Position numbers and translations under genes: made by a program. The notes under the pieces were generated by a model. The model had not been told where the DNA came from, ran no database searches, and worked only from the letters and a program-made list of their open reading frames with translations. A stretch of DNA of 64,000 bases from Planctomycetaceae bacterium (GTDB lineage: Bacteria; Planctomycetota; Planctomycetia; Planctomycetales; Planctomycetaceae): NCBI GenBank assembly GCA_002726205.1, contig PBSL01000019.1, positions 16,763 through 80,762 on the forward strand, read 5' to 3'. The number at the start of each line of letters is the position of its first letter. The first letter of the stretch is position 1. Positions 18,084 through 26,755 of the stretch are shown here, in pieces.

Positions 18084-19022
18084 CTAGAAGCTCGTAGGCA
18101 TCTCAATCGCTTCACGACCTTGAATCGTCGTCAGGGCGTTCAGCAGACCCTGTTCGACCGATTCGTTGACAAACCTGACACCACCGTCACCGAAGAGCAT
18201 GTGAGCCCCTCCATCGTGCCGGCTGCCGGGACCCCACGCATAGGGACGTCCCGTGTCAGCGTAGTCGTAGTTAAGACCATACTGCCGGGGCAGGATGTTA
18301 TGCGTGTGCGTGTAGGCCTGCAGGTAAGGCCCGTACGCCCGCGACCACTTCCGGAACGGCGTTTCGACCAACAAGGCCGTCTGGGCAGCCCCGTCGTCGA
18401 TGTCGGTGAACTTGGCAGAACCGTTCTTGCCGAAGGCCGACTTGTACCACGCGGCATCCATCCCGTAGGGGGGATAGATGGCATATTCGTGATGCCGATG
18501 GATGAACCCGTAGCTAACCCGCGACGAGTTGTGGATCGTGTACATGTTCTGCGAACCGTACGTGTGAGGATCGTCGTAGTTCGCGTCCGAGGGACAGCGG
18601 TACACCGCAAGCGATTTGCCTTCGCACGCTGTCTGTCGCATACCGCCACCACGGCCTCGCCAATCGGCCCGGCCGGTGGCGAAACGCCAGTCGATGGCGT
18701 TGTAGAGCGGCTGCTGGTCCAGGTAGGGCAGCAACATCAGGTAGCCGGTGTGGTTCTTGATCTGCCCGTACGGCAGGTACCCGTAACTGCGGACCTCGCC
18801 ACCATTGACGTAGGATGGCGGAAAGCAGTTGTAGGTTTCGTGGTAGTTGTTCAGTGCAATGCCGATCTGCTTCAAGTTGTTGCGGCACTGGCTACGGCGG
18901 GCGGCCTCACGGGCCTGCTGCACGGCGGGCAGCAGCAACGCGATGAGGATGGCGATGATCGCGATCACCACCAACAGCTCGATCAGCGTGAAGCCCCGCT
19001 TTCGTGATCGAAGTTTACGCAT
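18084..19022 (-). CDS. DUF1559 prepilin-like protein
   Basis: A 312-residue protein when started at 19022, where AAAGGA precedes the ATG and the prepilin leader begins ([19 protein letters not shown]); the frame extending to 19184 adds 54 residues unrelated to the family. It has the type III signal [20 protein letters not shown], the DUF1559 core ([19 protein letters not shown]) and the H-X9-DG end ([20 protein letters not shown]). It is expected to be processed by a prepilin peptidase and exported. It is transcribed alone: a strong terminator lies 38 bases after its stop and a long non-coding leader region precedes it. A 14-bp palindrome lies 42 bases before the start. Confidence 0.93.
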   Translation of the reverse strand: MRKLRSRKRGFTLIELLVVIAIIAILIALLLPAVQQAREAARRSQCRNNLKQIGIALNNYHETYNCFPPSYVNGGEVRSYGYLPYGQIKNHTGYLMLLPYLDQQPLYNAIDWRFATGRADWRGRGGGMRQTACEGKSLAVYRCPSDANYDDPHTYGSQNMYTIHNSSRVSYGFIHRHHEYAIYPPYGMDAAWYKSAFGKNGSAKFTDIDDGAAQTALLVETPFRKWSRAYGPYLQAYTHTHNILPRQYGLNYDYADTGRPYAWGPGSRHDGGAHMLFGDGGVRFVNESVEQGLLNALTTIQGREAIEMPTSF

Positions 19023-19560
19023 GTGACAAGTCCTTTCTAACAGCCTCGAGAAGTCTGGAATGAATCTGAATTCAGATCGATGAACTCCGTTTCGGTCGCC
19101 ACGTGATATCAACGGCGACGGGTTCCTGGGTCCTGTTGGCGGGCTTGTCGCTCCCGCATCCCCTACAGGGGAATCAGTCGGCAATCACCTATGATGCGAA
19201 TGAATGAAATAAAGAGGTCAGGTGTTTCTGCCAGGTCCACGTCGAAATCGGAGGCGGCGGATAATTGCGAGGTCACGCAATATGAAGAAATATGAAGAAT
19301 GCCGGACCAACGTCGAACAGCTGGATCGTTCAACAGGGTCGTTCCTGTGTCATACCGGAAGAGCTGGTACTCCTTTCCCTAGAAGGAAACTGGGACTATC
19401 GAGTGAATACCCGGACGGGGAGAATTCCCCACCATAGGACTCAAATGTTCAAACGGTATTGTGTCGTTGCAGAAGACGGGATGTCAAACCAAGTTAGGTC
19501 TTTTTGGTCCGTAAGGGTCGATCGAAGGTCGGTCTAAGGTGTGGCGGATTTGTGCCGTCG
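19023..19560. other. Gene-poor 538-base interval with lower GC
   Basis: No convincing coding region was seen on either strand; a short plus-strand frame at 19222-19437 has no recognisable protein character or ribosome site. The interval separates the 3' end of the haem-TPR gene from the 5' end of a DUF1559 gene, and is visibly more AT-rich than its neighbours in 19195-19310 and 19430-19510. It holds a tandem pair of TATGAAGAA nonamers (19281-19299), two weak 5-bp hairpins (near 19159-19172 and 19417-19430) and the palindrome at 19064. It probably holds the promoter for 18084-19022; a small RNA is possible but unsupported. Confidence 0.4.
19064..19077. promoter_or_regulatory. Perfect 14-bp palindrome upstream of a DUF1559 gene
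   Basis: ATCTGAATTCAGAT reads the same on both strands and lies 42-55 bases upstream of the start codon at 19022, within the probable leader or promoter. Its size fits a dimeric repressor site. No known operator was recognised, and a single occurrence could be chance. Confidence 0.3.
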
Positions 19561-21477
19561 CTAGTCGGGCTGTCGCTGCCGGAACCCGCCGGCGGGAAAT
19601 CGCCGGGCCTGTCGATCGTGGTAGCCTGCCTTGGACTGGTCGTCGATCCGTTCGTACAGCGGTACAAGTGCCGCGTGCAATGCCCCCTGGCCCGGGGCGA
19701 TAACCAGGGCCTTTTCGAAGGCGGCGATTGCCTGGTCGAGGCGCTCGGTTCGGGCACAGCAGTGGCCCAGCAGGGCCCAGAAAAGCGGATCGCGCCGTTT
19801 TGCCGTGATCTCCCGCAGCAGATCGATCGCCCCGGTGAAATCCTGCCTCTCGATCAGGGCTCGGGCCTTGACGCGAGCTGCCAGGATGCGGTCGTTGGTC
19901 GTCGAAGGGCCATCCAGCACGCGGTCGGCAAGTTGCTCGGCCTGCTCGCGCCTGCGTGACTCCCAGGCGATCTCGGCGCGGGCTGCCGAGAGTGTCGCGT
20001 CTCCACGGATCCGCTTCGCGGCCCGGTCGAGCAGCCGGTCAGCCCGGGCCAGGAATTTCGCGTGTCGCCACGGTCGCTGAAAATGAAGCCGGAAGTAGGC
20101 CAGTCCGAGCATGCGTTCCTGTTCGGGCTTGGAGAATCCCGAGAGATCCTGGCTGGTGGTGAGTTCGCCTTCGGCGGTGAAATCGGGTTCGTGGTCGGGC
20201 TTGGCCTCGGCGGAGGTGTCACCGGCCGTGGCATGAACGGCAATCCGGTGATGGGTGAAAGCGATGTGAGGTATTTCGGTGGCGACCCGGGGCATGTGGC
20301 AACTGGTGCAGGCGTCGGCGATCGGCGCGGTTTCCCGTCTCCGGTCCGGGTTCTCGCCGCAGGCCTTGGCCCGGTGGCAGTCCAGGCAGATCCGCCGCTG
20401 GTAGGTTGCCTCGTCGCTGTCTGTTCGAGGTTGGTGAGGATCGTGGGGGTCGTGACAGGTCACGCATGACAGCCCGCCGGCCTGTTGGTAGCAACGACTT
20501 TGATGCAGCTGATCGACATGACCGACCACGGTCATCTCGGGACCGGTTCCGGTGAGCTGGTACTCGATCCGCTCGTCGACCAGCGGGTGGCCGGGCCGGA
20601 AATCACCCGGCCGTCGGCCGCGGACGATGACCTTGACGTCGGCCTGCAGGTGGCACTGCTGGCAGACAGCTTCGGCCAGGGCCCGCGGCAGGTGTTTCGG
20701 GTTGACGATCGTGTGGTCGATGTCGTGGTTGCCGGCGGGTTTGGCTGGTGAAGTCGACTTGCGGTGGTGCTCGACGTGCAGTGATCCGGGCCCGTGGCAT
20801 CGTTCACAGCCGATCGACAACTCGTTGTGGGGGAAGCTGAAGCCGTGCGGTTCCCGCCGCTCGACCAGCCCGGCGTGGCACAGCAGGCAGCCACGAGTGG
20901 CACGGCGACGGAATGAATCGTGGATCAGGTAGTCATAGCCGGGCGACATGTCCCAGCTCTTTCGCGAGGCATACCAGGTCACCGGGGACTCGACTAAGTG
21001 TCCGTCGAGTTCGACGAGGTAGGTTCTGGAAAACCGTCCCGATCCAACCAGGTAGTCGACAGGATGGTCGCTGAGCGTGACGCGAGTGCCGTCGTCGAGA
21101 ACCAGGGATTCCCGATGATGCATTCGTTTGCCGACACGGGCCACCTCGTAGTGTCGACCGCTCTTGTCGTGATCGAAGCGTGCATCGGGTGGTTCGTTTG
21201 CCGGCACCACCTTCGACATCGACCGCGCGTGTGCGGTTGCCGTCCAGGTCGCGTGCTGATCGGCGTGGCATTTGGTGCACCGTTGCGAGCCGACGAAGGC
21301 GACCAGCGGATCCGCGTTGAGGAACACCGTGGTGGGCCGTGACGGGATCGGCGTGGGGTCGGTGGCGGCAGGTGCCGCCACCGGCGGAGCCACCCGTTGA
21401 CAACCGGTGACGATGACCAGGCAGGCCAGCAGCAGGAAACGCGGTCCCGGGCGGTGGATGGGGATGTTGGAGGTCAT
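19561..21477 (-). CDS. Seven-haem cytochrome c lipoprotein with TPR domain
   Basis: A 638-residue protein. The signal (LLLACLVIVTGC) ends in a lipobox cysteine near residue 26, so it is probably a lipid-anchored periplasmic or surface cytochrome. Seven haem motifs follow: CTKCH, CLLCH, CERCH, CQQCH, CVTCH, CLDCH and CTSCHMPR. TPR-like helices fill residues 440-625, ending ALVIAPGQGALHAALVPLY. Haem order and the interspersed blocks (HPVDYLVGSGRFSRTYL, WDMSPGYDY, SIGCERCHGPGS) parallel the cytochrome at 1160-3043, so they are paralogues. Its start overlaps the stop of the UnbV/FG-GAP gene by four bases (ATGA), so translation should be coupled and the products may act together. Confidence 0.92.
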   Translation of the reverse strand: MTSNIPIHRPGPRFLLLACLVIVTGCQRVAPPVAAPAATDPTPIPSRPTTVFLNADPLVAFVGSQRCTKCHADQHATWTATAHARSMSKVVPANEPPDARFDHDKSGRHYEVARVGKRMHHRESLVLDDGTRVTLSDHPVDYLVGSGRFSRTYLVELDGHLVESPVTWYASRKSWDMSPGYDYLIHDSFRRRATRGCLLCHAGLVERREPHGFSFPHNELSIGCERCHGPGSLHVEHHRKSTSPAKPAGNHDIDHTIVNPKHLPRALAEAVCQQCHLQADVKVIVRGRRPGDFRPGHPLVDERIEYQLTGTGPEMTVVGHVDQLHQSRCYQQAGGLSCVTCHDPHDPHQPRTDSDEATYQRRICLDCHRAKACGENPDRRRETAPIADACTSCHMPRVATEIPHIAFTHHRIAVHATAGDTSAEAKPDHEPDFTAEGELTTSQDLSGFSKPEQERMLGLAYFRLHFQRPWRHAKFLARADRLLDRAAKRIRGDATLSAARAEIAWESRRREQAEQLADRVLDGPSTTNDRILAARVKARALIERQDFTGAIDLLREITAKRRDPLFWALLGHCCARTERLDQAIAAFEKALVIAPGQGALHAALVPLYERIDDQSKAGYHDRQARRFPAGGFRQRQPD

Positions 21478-24400
21478 TGCCGGACCCGTTGTCGTGTCAC
21501 GATTGGGGGCGGCGGTCTGTTATCGATCGCGAAACCGCCCCGGCCCTCGACAATGACCAGCGTGCGGTCGGCGTCGATCCGGGCCAGTTGCTGCTGGTGG
21601 CCGGAGGGCCAGCGGATCGAGATGGAATCCAGTGTCGAGGTGGCGCCCAGGCCGATGACGAGCTGGTGCTGGTTGCTGACCAGAAAGCCGTCACCGGCAG
21701 TCAACTGGCCGGTCCAGGTGCGGCCACCGGCGACGGCCGTCACGGTCGTTCCAATCGCGTCGCGGGCGGAACGCGTGCCGACCAGTCGCAGGACAAGGTG
21801 GTGGCCGACCTTTGCGGTGGTGTTGGTCAGCAGGGCCAGTGGGGCATCGAGGTGAGTGATCACTGCATCCTCGCGACCGTCGCGATTCCAGTCGATTCGT
21901 GCCAGGCCGCGTCCGATGTGATCGACGGCGAAGTAGCTGCCCAGTTGATCGGCCGGGACGGTTGCGAATCGGCCCCGGCCGCTGTTGCGGAAACACAACG
22001 GCGGCATCGCCAGTTGTTCTCCGTCGCGGACGTGACCGGGAAGATGGCCGTTGGTCACCAGCAGGTCGAGGTCGCCGTCGAGGTCGCCGTCGAGGAACTC
22101 GGTGCCCCAGCCGACCAGCGGAAAACCCTCGCTGAAGAGTCCCGCGTTGCGGGTGCGGTCCAGAAAATGGCTGCCGGATCCGCTTGCCGCGGTTTTCTGC
22201 AGCGAGTACAGCGTATTGGACTGCCCGGCGTAGTTGGTGACGAACAGGTCGAGGGTGCCGTCGCCGTCGGCGTCACCGACGGCAATCCCCATGCAGCTTT
22301 CCGGCTCGCCCTCGTCGCTGAAGGCCAGCCCGGTTCTTGCGGCGGTTTCCCTGAGTGACAGCTGGCCCGGCTTGCCGTCGGCCGGGTTCTGGAACAGGAA
22401 ATTCGGCCGGGTGTCGTTGACGACGAACAGATCGAGCCGTCCGGACCCGTTGAAATCGGCAGCCACGACTCCCAGCCCCTTGCCTCCGGAGTGGACGATT
22501 CCGCTGGTTGCCGTCACGTCCCGGAATCCACCGTCGCCGGTGTTGAGGAACAGGCGATCCTGGGCGGCTGCGAAGTCACCGGGTCCGCAAGGGTGCGGGG
22601 TGCTGGATCCCGGCGGGCACGCTGTCAGAAAGAGGTTCTCGCCGGCGAGATAGTTGACGACGTAGAGGTCCGCAAGGGCGTCGCCGTCAAGATCAGCCAA
22701 CAGGCTGCTGACCGACCAATGGTCGCCGGCAATCCCGGCGGCCTTCGTCTCGTCGCTGTAAGTGCCGTCGCCGTTGTTGATCAACAGCCGGTTGCCGCCG
22801 ATGTTGGCGACATGGATGTCGGCAAACCCGTCGCCGTTGATGTCGCCAACGGCCACGCCCTGCCCGTAACCGGTCTGATCGATCCCCGCCTCCACGGTGA
22901 CATCGACAAACCTGCCCGTGCCAGTGTTGCGGAACAGGCGATCGCGGGGCGGAACGGCCGGGGGACGGGCGGTAGGCCGGGCCAGGGGATCGCGTCGATC
23001 GACAGGTTGGTGGTTGCCCTGGGGCAGGTAGAGATCAGGCCAGCCGTCGTGATCGAAATCAACGACCCCGATTCCTCCCCCGTTGGTTTCCGGCAGGCGG
23101 CTCTGTTGGATCGGGTCGGTGGCATCGCTGTAATACCGGAAATCCAGTCCCACCGCCCGGGCATCGTCACGAAAGCTGATCGGCCCGGTCCCGTTGCGAT
23201 CAGAGCCGGGATCCTCTCCCGCCACCGCTGCCGCGTCAGTCCACTCGGGTGTCGGCAGCGAGGAGAGGTCGTGTTGTGTGACTGGATTGAAGGTGTCTAC
23301 CGTTCGCGGATCGCCGGGCCTGGCGATGAACGGTCGCAGTTGCTTGAGTTGTTCCTGCGGCCAGTCCAGTGTCGGGTTGTTCTTCAGGGCGAACAGTGAC
23401 CAGGCCGTGGCTTCCCAGGCCCTCCCCAGTTGAGCGTTGAGTTCGACCACGCGGCGAAGGCGATTGCCGGTGCCGGCATCGCCGTAGCGGGGATTGCCGG
23501 CGAGGCCTTTAAGAAGGGTGACGAGTTCCGAGAGTTGCCGGGCCCGCTGGCGGAAGGGAACCGATTCGCTGTCGCGACCGAGCCGGGTCAGGACCTGGGC
23601 CAGTTGCAGGTTGGCGGCCAGCTGGTTGGGATCGCGGCGGAGGCATTCCCAGTAACATCGTGCCGCCACCTTGTCCTGCCGCCTGCCGCGGGCCCAGCTG
23701 GCCCGGGCCAGCCAGGTTCGCGGATCCTGATCGGCTTGGCCGGGCAGGCGGCGGTGCCAGTCCAGGAACGCACCGGCATCGCCGCCGCGGGCCAGCAGCA
23801 CGCCGAGCAGGCCCCAGGCCTCGTCTTGTCGCGGATCGCCGGCGACGACTGTTTCGAGCAACGCGATCGCGTCCTGGTCGCGGTTTCCCGATTCGGCCAG
23901 TCGTGCCAACCCGATTGCCGGAACCGGGTCGTCGGGCATCGCCTGTCGCGCCAGCCTGAGAAAGTCGTCTCGACGCATCGTCCTGGGACCGGACCGGATC
24001 TTGAACGATATGGTCTCGATCACCCACTCGGCGTTGCCCAGCAGAAAGAGATGTTGTTCGGTGGACTGGCCGCTGCGGACCAGGTCCATCAGCAGCGTCT
24101 CGGCCGACCGCCGCCGACCCTCGGCCACCAGCAGGTTGAGCAGTCCATTGCGGGCGTTGTCCTGGTCGGGTTTGATTTCCAGCGCCCGGCGATAGTGCTT
24201 TTCGGCCCGGCCGAGCTGGTGAAGCTGCAGGGCGAGAATATCAGCGGCCAACGCGTGTGCCAGGGCCCGGTCGTCGGGCTTGTCGCTGACTTTGATCACC
24301 TCCAGGAAACACTCGACCGCGTCTTCGAACCGTTTCTGCTGCACGATTGATTCGCCGGCAATGATCCACGCGTCGACGGCCAATTCGGTGCCCTGGTCGA

Positions 24401-24596
24401 TTGCCTTTCGTGCGAATTCCTCCGCGGTGACAAATTCCCTGCGGTCGAGCGACTGCTTGGCCTGGGTCAACAGGAGATCGGCCTCGGAGAGATCGGGTGG
24501 CCGTTCGATCAGGCCGGCGCAGATCAACGCGACCAGTCCACCGATCGCAACAAACACGACCGACACGATCAGGGGTGCCTTGAACCGACCGGCCAT
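21474..24596 (-). CDS. TPR - FG-GAP/VCBS - UnbV (ASPIC) surface protein
   Basis: A 1040-residue protein. Residues 8-30 form an N-terminal membrane segment (LIVSVVFVAIGGLVALICAG). TPR repeats occupy about 35-420. From about 490 to 920 there are FG-GAP/VCBS propeller blades with calcium-loop motifs such as FDHDGWPDLYLPQG, INGDGFADIHVANIG, ADGDGTLDLFVTNY and LDGDLDLLVTNGH. The C-terminus is an ASPIC/UnbV domain (GTTVTAVAGGRTWTGQLTAG, then ISIRWPSGHQQQL). Proteins of this CRTAC1-like type are expected to be extracytoplasmic, calcium-stabilised binding proteins. The coupled downstream gene is a seven-haem TPR cytochrome, so the two may form one envelope complex. Confidence 0.93.
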   Translation of the reverse strand: MAGRFKAPLIVSVVFVAIGGLVALICAGLIERPPDLSEADLLLTQAKQSLDRREFVTAEEFARKAIDQGTELAVDAWIIAGESIVQQKRFEDAVECFLEVIKVSDKPDDRALAHALAADILALQLHQLGRAEKHYRRALEIKPDQDNARNGLLNLLVAEGRRRSAETLLMDLVRSGQSTEQHLFLLGNAEWVIETISFKIRSGPRTMRRDDFLRLARQAMPDDPVPAIGLARLAESGNRDQDAIALLETVVAGDPRQDEAWGLLGVLLARGGDAGAFLDWHRRLPGQADQDPRTWLARASWARGRRQDKVAARCYWECLRRDPNQLAANLQLAQVLTRLGRDSESVPFRQRARQLSELVTLLKGLAGNPRYGDAGTGNRLRRVVELNAQLGRAWEATAWSLFALKNNPTLDWPQEQLKQLRPFIARPGDPRTVDTFNPVTQHDLSSLPTPEWTDAAAVAGEDPGSDRNGTGPISFRDDARAVGLDFRYYSDATDPIQQSRLPETNGGGIGVVDFDHDGWPDLYLPQGNHQPVDRRDPLARPTARPPAVPPRDRLFRNTGTGRFVDVTVEAGIDQTGYGQGVAVGDINGDGFADIHVANIGGNRLLINNGDGTYSDETKAAGIAGDHWSVSSLLADLDGDALADLYVVNYLAGENLFLTACPPGSSTPHPCGPGDFAAAQDRLFLNTGDGGFRDVTATSGIVHSGGKGLGVVAADFNGSGRLDLFVVNDTRPNFLFQNPADGKPGQLSLRETAARTGLAFSDEGEPESCMGIAVGDADGDGTLDLFVTNYAGQSNTLYSLQKTAASGSGSHFLDRTRNAGLFSEGFPLVGWGTEFLDGDLDGDLDLLVTNGHLPGHVRDGEQLAMPPLCFRNSGRGRFATVPADQLGSYFAVDHIGRGLARIDWNRDGREDAVITHLDAPLALLTNTTAKVGHHLVLRLVGTRSARDAIGTTVTAVAGGRTWTGQLTAGDGFLVSNQHQLVIGLGATSTLDSISIRWPSGHQQQLARIDADRTLVIVEGRGGFAIDNRPPPPIVTRQRVRQ

Positions 24597-24814
24597 CCAG
24601 TGAATCTCCCGCTAAGCAGAACGTGGCCGGTTCCGACCACTCGAACCACGGGGATCCCGTCCCTGTCGACCCCACTGGAATTCTCGCCTAACTCGCGGCA
24701 TGATCTCAAGATAGTGGTGGCTCCCCCGTCCCGCAATCGGGGTTGGTCGCTTCCGGTGGACGATCAAGCAGCCCGCCGAAGTTTCTTTCCGGTAACCCGC
24801 CTGGGACTGACAGC

Positions 24815-25801
24815 ATGACGACCGAGAATGACGCGGTGGGCCAGGGAGAGTTTCGCTACGAGCCGTTGCCGGGCTGGGACCAGTTGCCTGCCGACTGGAG
24901 TTACGGTGAGGTTGTCGGTGCTGCCACCGATTCATCCGGCAACCTCTATGCCTTCAACCGGGGTGCGCACCCGGTGATCGTCTACTCGGCTGAGGGAACC
25001 TGCCAGGGGTCGTGGGGTGAGGGGCAGTTCCAGCGGCCCCATGGAATCTGGGTGACCAGTGACGACCAGTTGTGGCTGAGCGACGACCATGGCCACGTGG
25101 TGCACCGCTACACGACCGACGGTCGACGTTTGCAGACGCTGGGAACCGAGGGTGTGCCCAGCGACACCGGTGTGGTCGACATGGACTACCGGACACTGAA
25201 ACAACCGGCCGGTCCGTTCAACCTGCCGACCAATCTTGCCGTGGCCCCCGACGGGCGGCTGTTCGTCACCGATGGCTACGGCAACTGCCGGGTGCACCGG
25301 TTCTCGGCAGAGGGAGAACACGAGACGAGCTGGGGAACGCCCGGTGCAGGGCCGGGCCAGTTCCACCTGCCGCACGGGATCGATGTCGATTCCGCGGGAG
25401 TGGTTTTCGTCTGCGATCGCGAGAACAGCCGGTTGCAGCTGTTTGACTCCGACGGCGGGTTCCTGGAAGAGTGGACCGACGTCGCGCGACCGTGCGAGGT
25501 CTTTCTCGACGCCGATGACACGGTCTATGTCGCCGAACTTGGCTGGCACGCCGGCACCAACGACCCGCGGTTCGACGAAACCGGCGGACGCGTCAGTATC
25601 TTCAGCCGCCAGGGCGAACTGCTGTCGCGGTTTGGTGGAGGCAGCGATCCGTACGCTCCCGGTGATTTCGCGGCACCGCATGACATCTGGGTCGATTCGC
25701 AGGGTGACATCTACACGTCGGAGGTCATCGCTTCGGCCGCCGTGCCGCGAGGGCTGGTCGGCCCGGATTGCCCGACGTTGCAGAAGTTTCGCAAGATCTG
25801 A
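24815..25801 (+). CDS. NHL-repeat six-bladed beta-propeller protein
   Basis: A 328-residue protein when started at ATG 24815; the frame opens earlier, at 24743, but that extension lies in the divergent promoter region and is not propeller-like. It has no signal peptide, so is probably cytoplasmic. Repeating blades have the NHL pattern: GQFQRPHGIWVTSDDQLWLS, GPFNLPTNLAVAPDGRLFVT, DGYGNCRVHRFSAEG, GQFHLPHGIDVDSAGVVFVC and DRENSRLQLFDSDGG. The family includes lactonases, the lyase part of peptidylglycine amidating enzymes and pure binding proteins. The next gene, 42 bases on, is an acetamidase/formamidase, so a joint role in amide or lactone breakdown is possible but unproven. Confidence 0.85.
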   Translation: MTTENDAVGQGEFRYEPLPGWDQLPADWSYGEVVGAATDSSGNLYAFNRGAHPVIVYSAEGTCQGSWGEGQFQRPHGIWVTSDDQLWLSDDHGHVVHRYTTDGRRLQTLGTEGVPSDTGVVDMDYRTLKQPAGPFNLPTNLAVAPDGRLFVTDGYGNCRVHRFSAEGEHETSWGTPGAGPGQFHLPHGIDVDSAGVVFVCDRENSRLQLFDSDGGFLEEWTDVARPCEVFLDADDTVYVAELGWHAGTNDPRFDETGGRVSIFSRQGELLSRFGGGSDPYAPGDFAAPHDIWVDSQGDIYTSEVIASAAVPRGLVGPDCPTLQKFRKI

Positions 25802-25843
25802 TCCCGTCGATTTGCCGGTTCTCAAACAGGACACCCGGTTGCC

Positions 25844-26755
25844 ATGGAACACCAGTTCACACCCACGCACTACTTCACCACCCTGGGGTCTCACGAGCCG
25901 GTCCTGACCGTCCAGCCGGGCGATTCGGTTGTGACCACGACCGTTGATGCTCGCGGCAAGGACGCCAATCGCGAGCAGGTGACACCCCGGGGGAATCCCC
26001 AGACCGGGCCGTTTTTTGTCGAGGGCGCCGAGCCGGGCGACACGCTGATCGTCAGGCTCGACTCGATCGCTCCCAATCGTGACTGGGCGTTTTGTGGATC
26101 CAGTGTGGCACCCAACGTCGTCCGCCCGGATTTCGTTCTCGAATTGCCCGAGGCGGGGATGGCCGAGTGGGACGTGGATGTCGTCAACGGGACGGCGACG
26201 CTGACGACGCCCGAGTCGAAGCTCGGCCGGCTGACGCTTCCTTTGGACCCGATGATCGGCTGCTTTGGCGTTGCCGCGAAAGGTGGGCAGGCCATCTCCA
26301 CGGCCACCTCGGCCGAGCACGGCGGCAACATGGATTACCGGGGTTTTCGGACGGGCGTGACGGTGTATTTTCCGGTGTTCGAACCCGGGGCCCTGTTTTT
26401 CCTGGGCGATGGACACGCGTTGCAGGGAGATGGCGAGATCGTCGGATCGGGACTGGAGATCTCGATGGACGTTCGATTCACGCTGGACTTGATCAAGGAG
26501 CACGAGATCGGTTGGCCGCGTGGCGAGAACGACGAGGAGATCTTCAGCGTCGGCAACGCGCGGCCGCTGGACGAGGCGACTCAGAACGCAACGACCGAAA
26601 TGCTGCGTTGGCTGGTCCAGGACCACGGTCTCGACGCACGGGGTGCCAACCTGCTGCTGGCACAGTGTGTCCGCTATGACCTGGGCAACATGTTCGACCC
26701 CGCCTACACGATGGTCTGCCGGGTCGCGAAGTCGCTGTTGCCGTCAGGGTCCTGA
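25844..26755 (+). CDS. Acetamidase/formamidase family protein
   Basis: A 303-residue cytoplasmic protein of the FmdA/AmdA family, which hydrolyses formamide or acetamide to the acid and ammonia. Recognisable segments are the VQPGDSVVTTTVDARGKDAN block near residue 24, TGPFFVEGAEPGDTLIVRL near 50, PLDPMIGCFGVA near 135, the GGNMDYR motif near 160, and LGDGHALQGDGEI near 185, where family members bind metal. Substrate preference cannot be read from the sequence. Its last 12 bases overlap the convergent SGNH hydrolase gene at 26744. Confidence 0.92.
   Translation: MEHQFTPTHYFTTLGSHEPVLTVQPGDSVVTTTVDARGKDANREQVTPRGNPQTGPFFVEGAEPGDTLIVRLDSIAPNRDWAFCGSSVAPNVVRPDFVLELPEAGMAEWDVDVVNGTATLTTPESKLGRLTLPLDPMIGCFGVAAKGGQAISTATSAEHGGNMDYRGFRTGVTVYFPVFEPGALFFLGDGHALQGDGEIVGSGLEISMDVRFTLDLIKEHEIGWPRGENDEEIFSVGNARPLDEATQNATTEMLRWLVQDHGLDARGANLLLAQCVRYDLGNMFDPAYTMVCRVAKSLLPSGS

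Noticed and set aside
19222..19437. A 71-codon plus-strand frame in the gene-poor interval
   Set aside because: Arg-rich start, no ribosome site, no domain, and it is not supported by any neighbouring gene.
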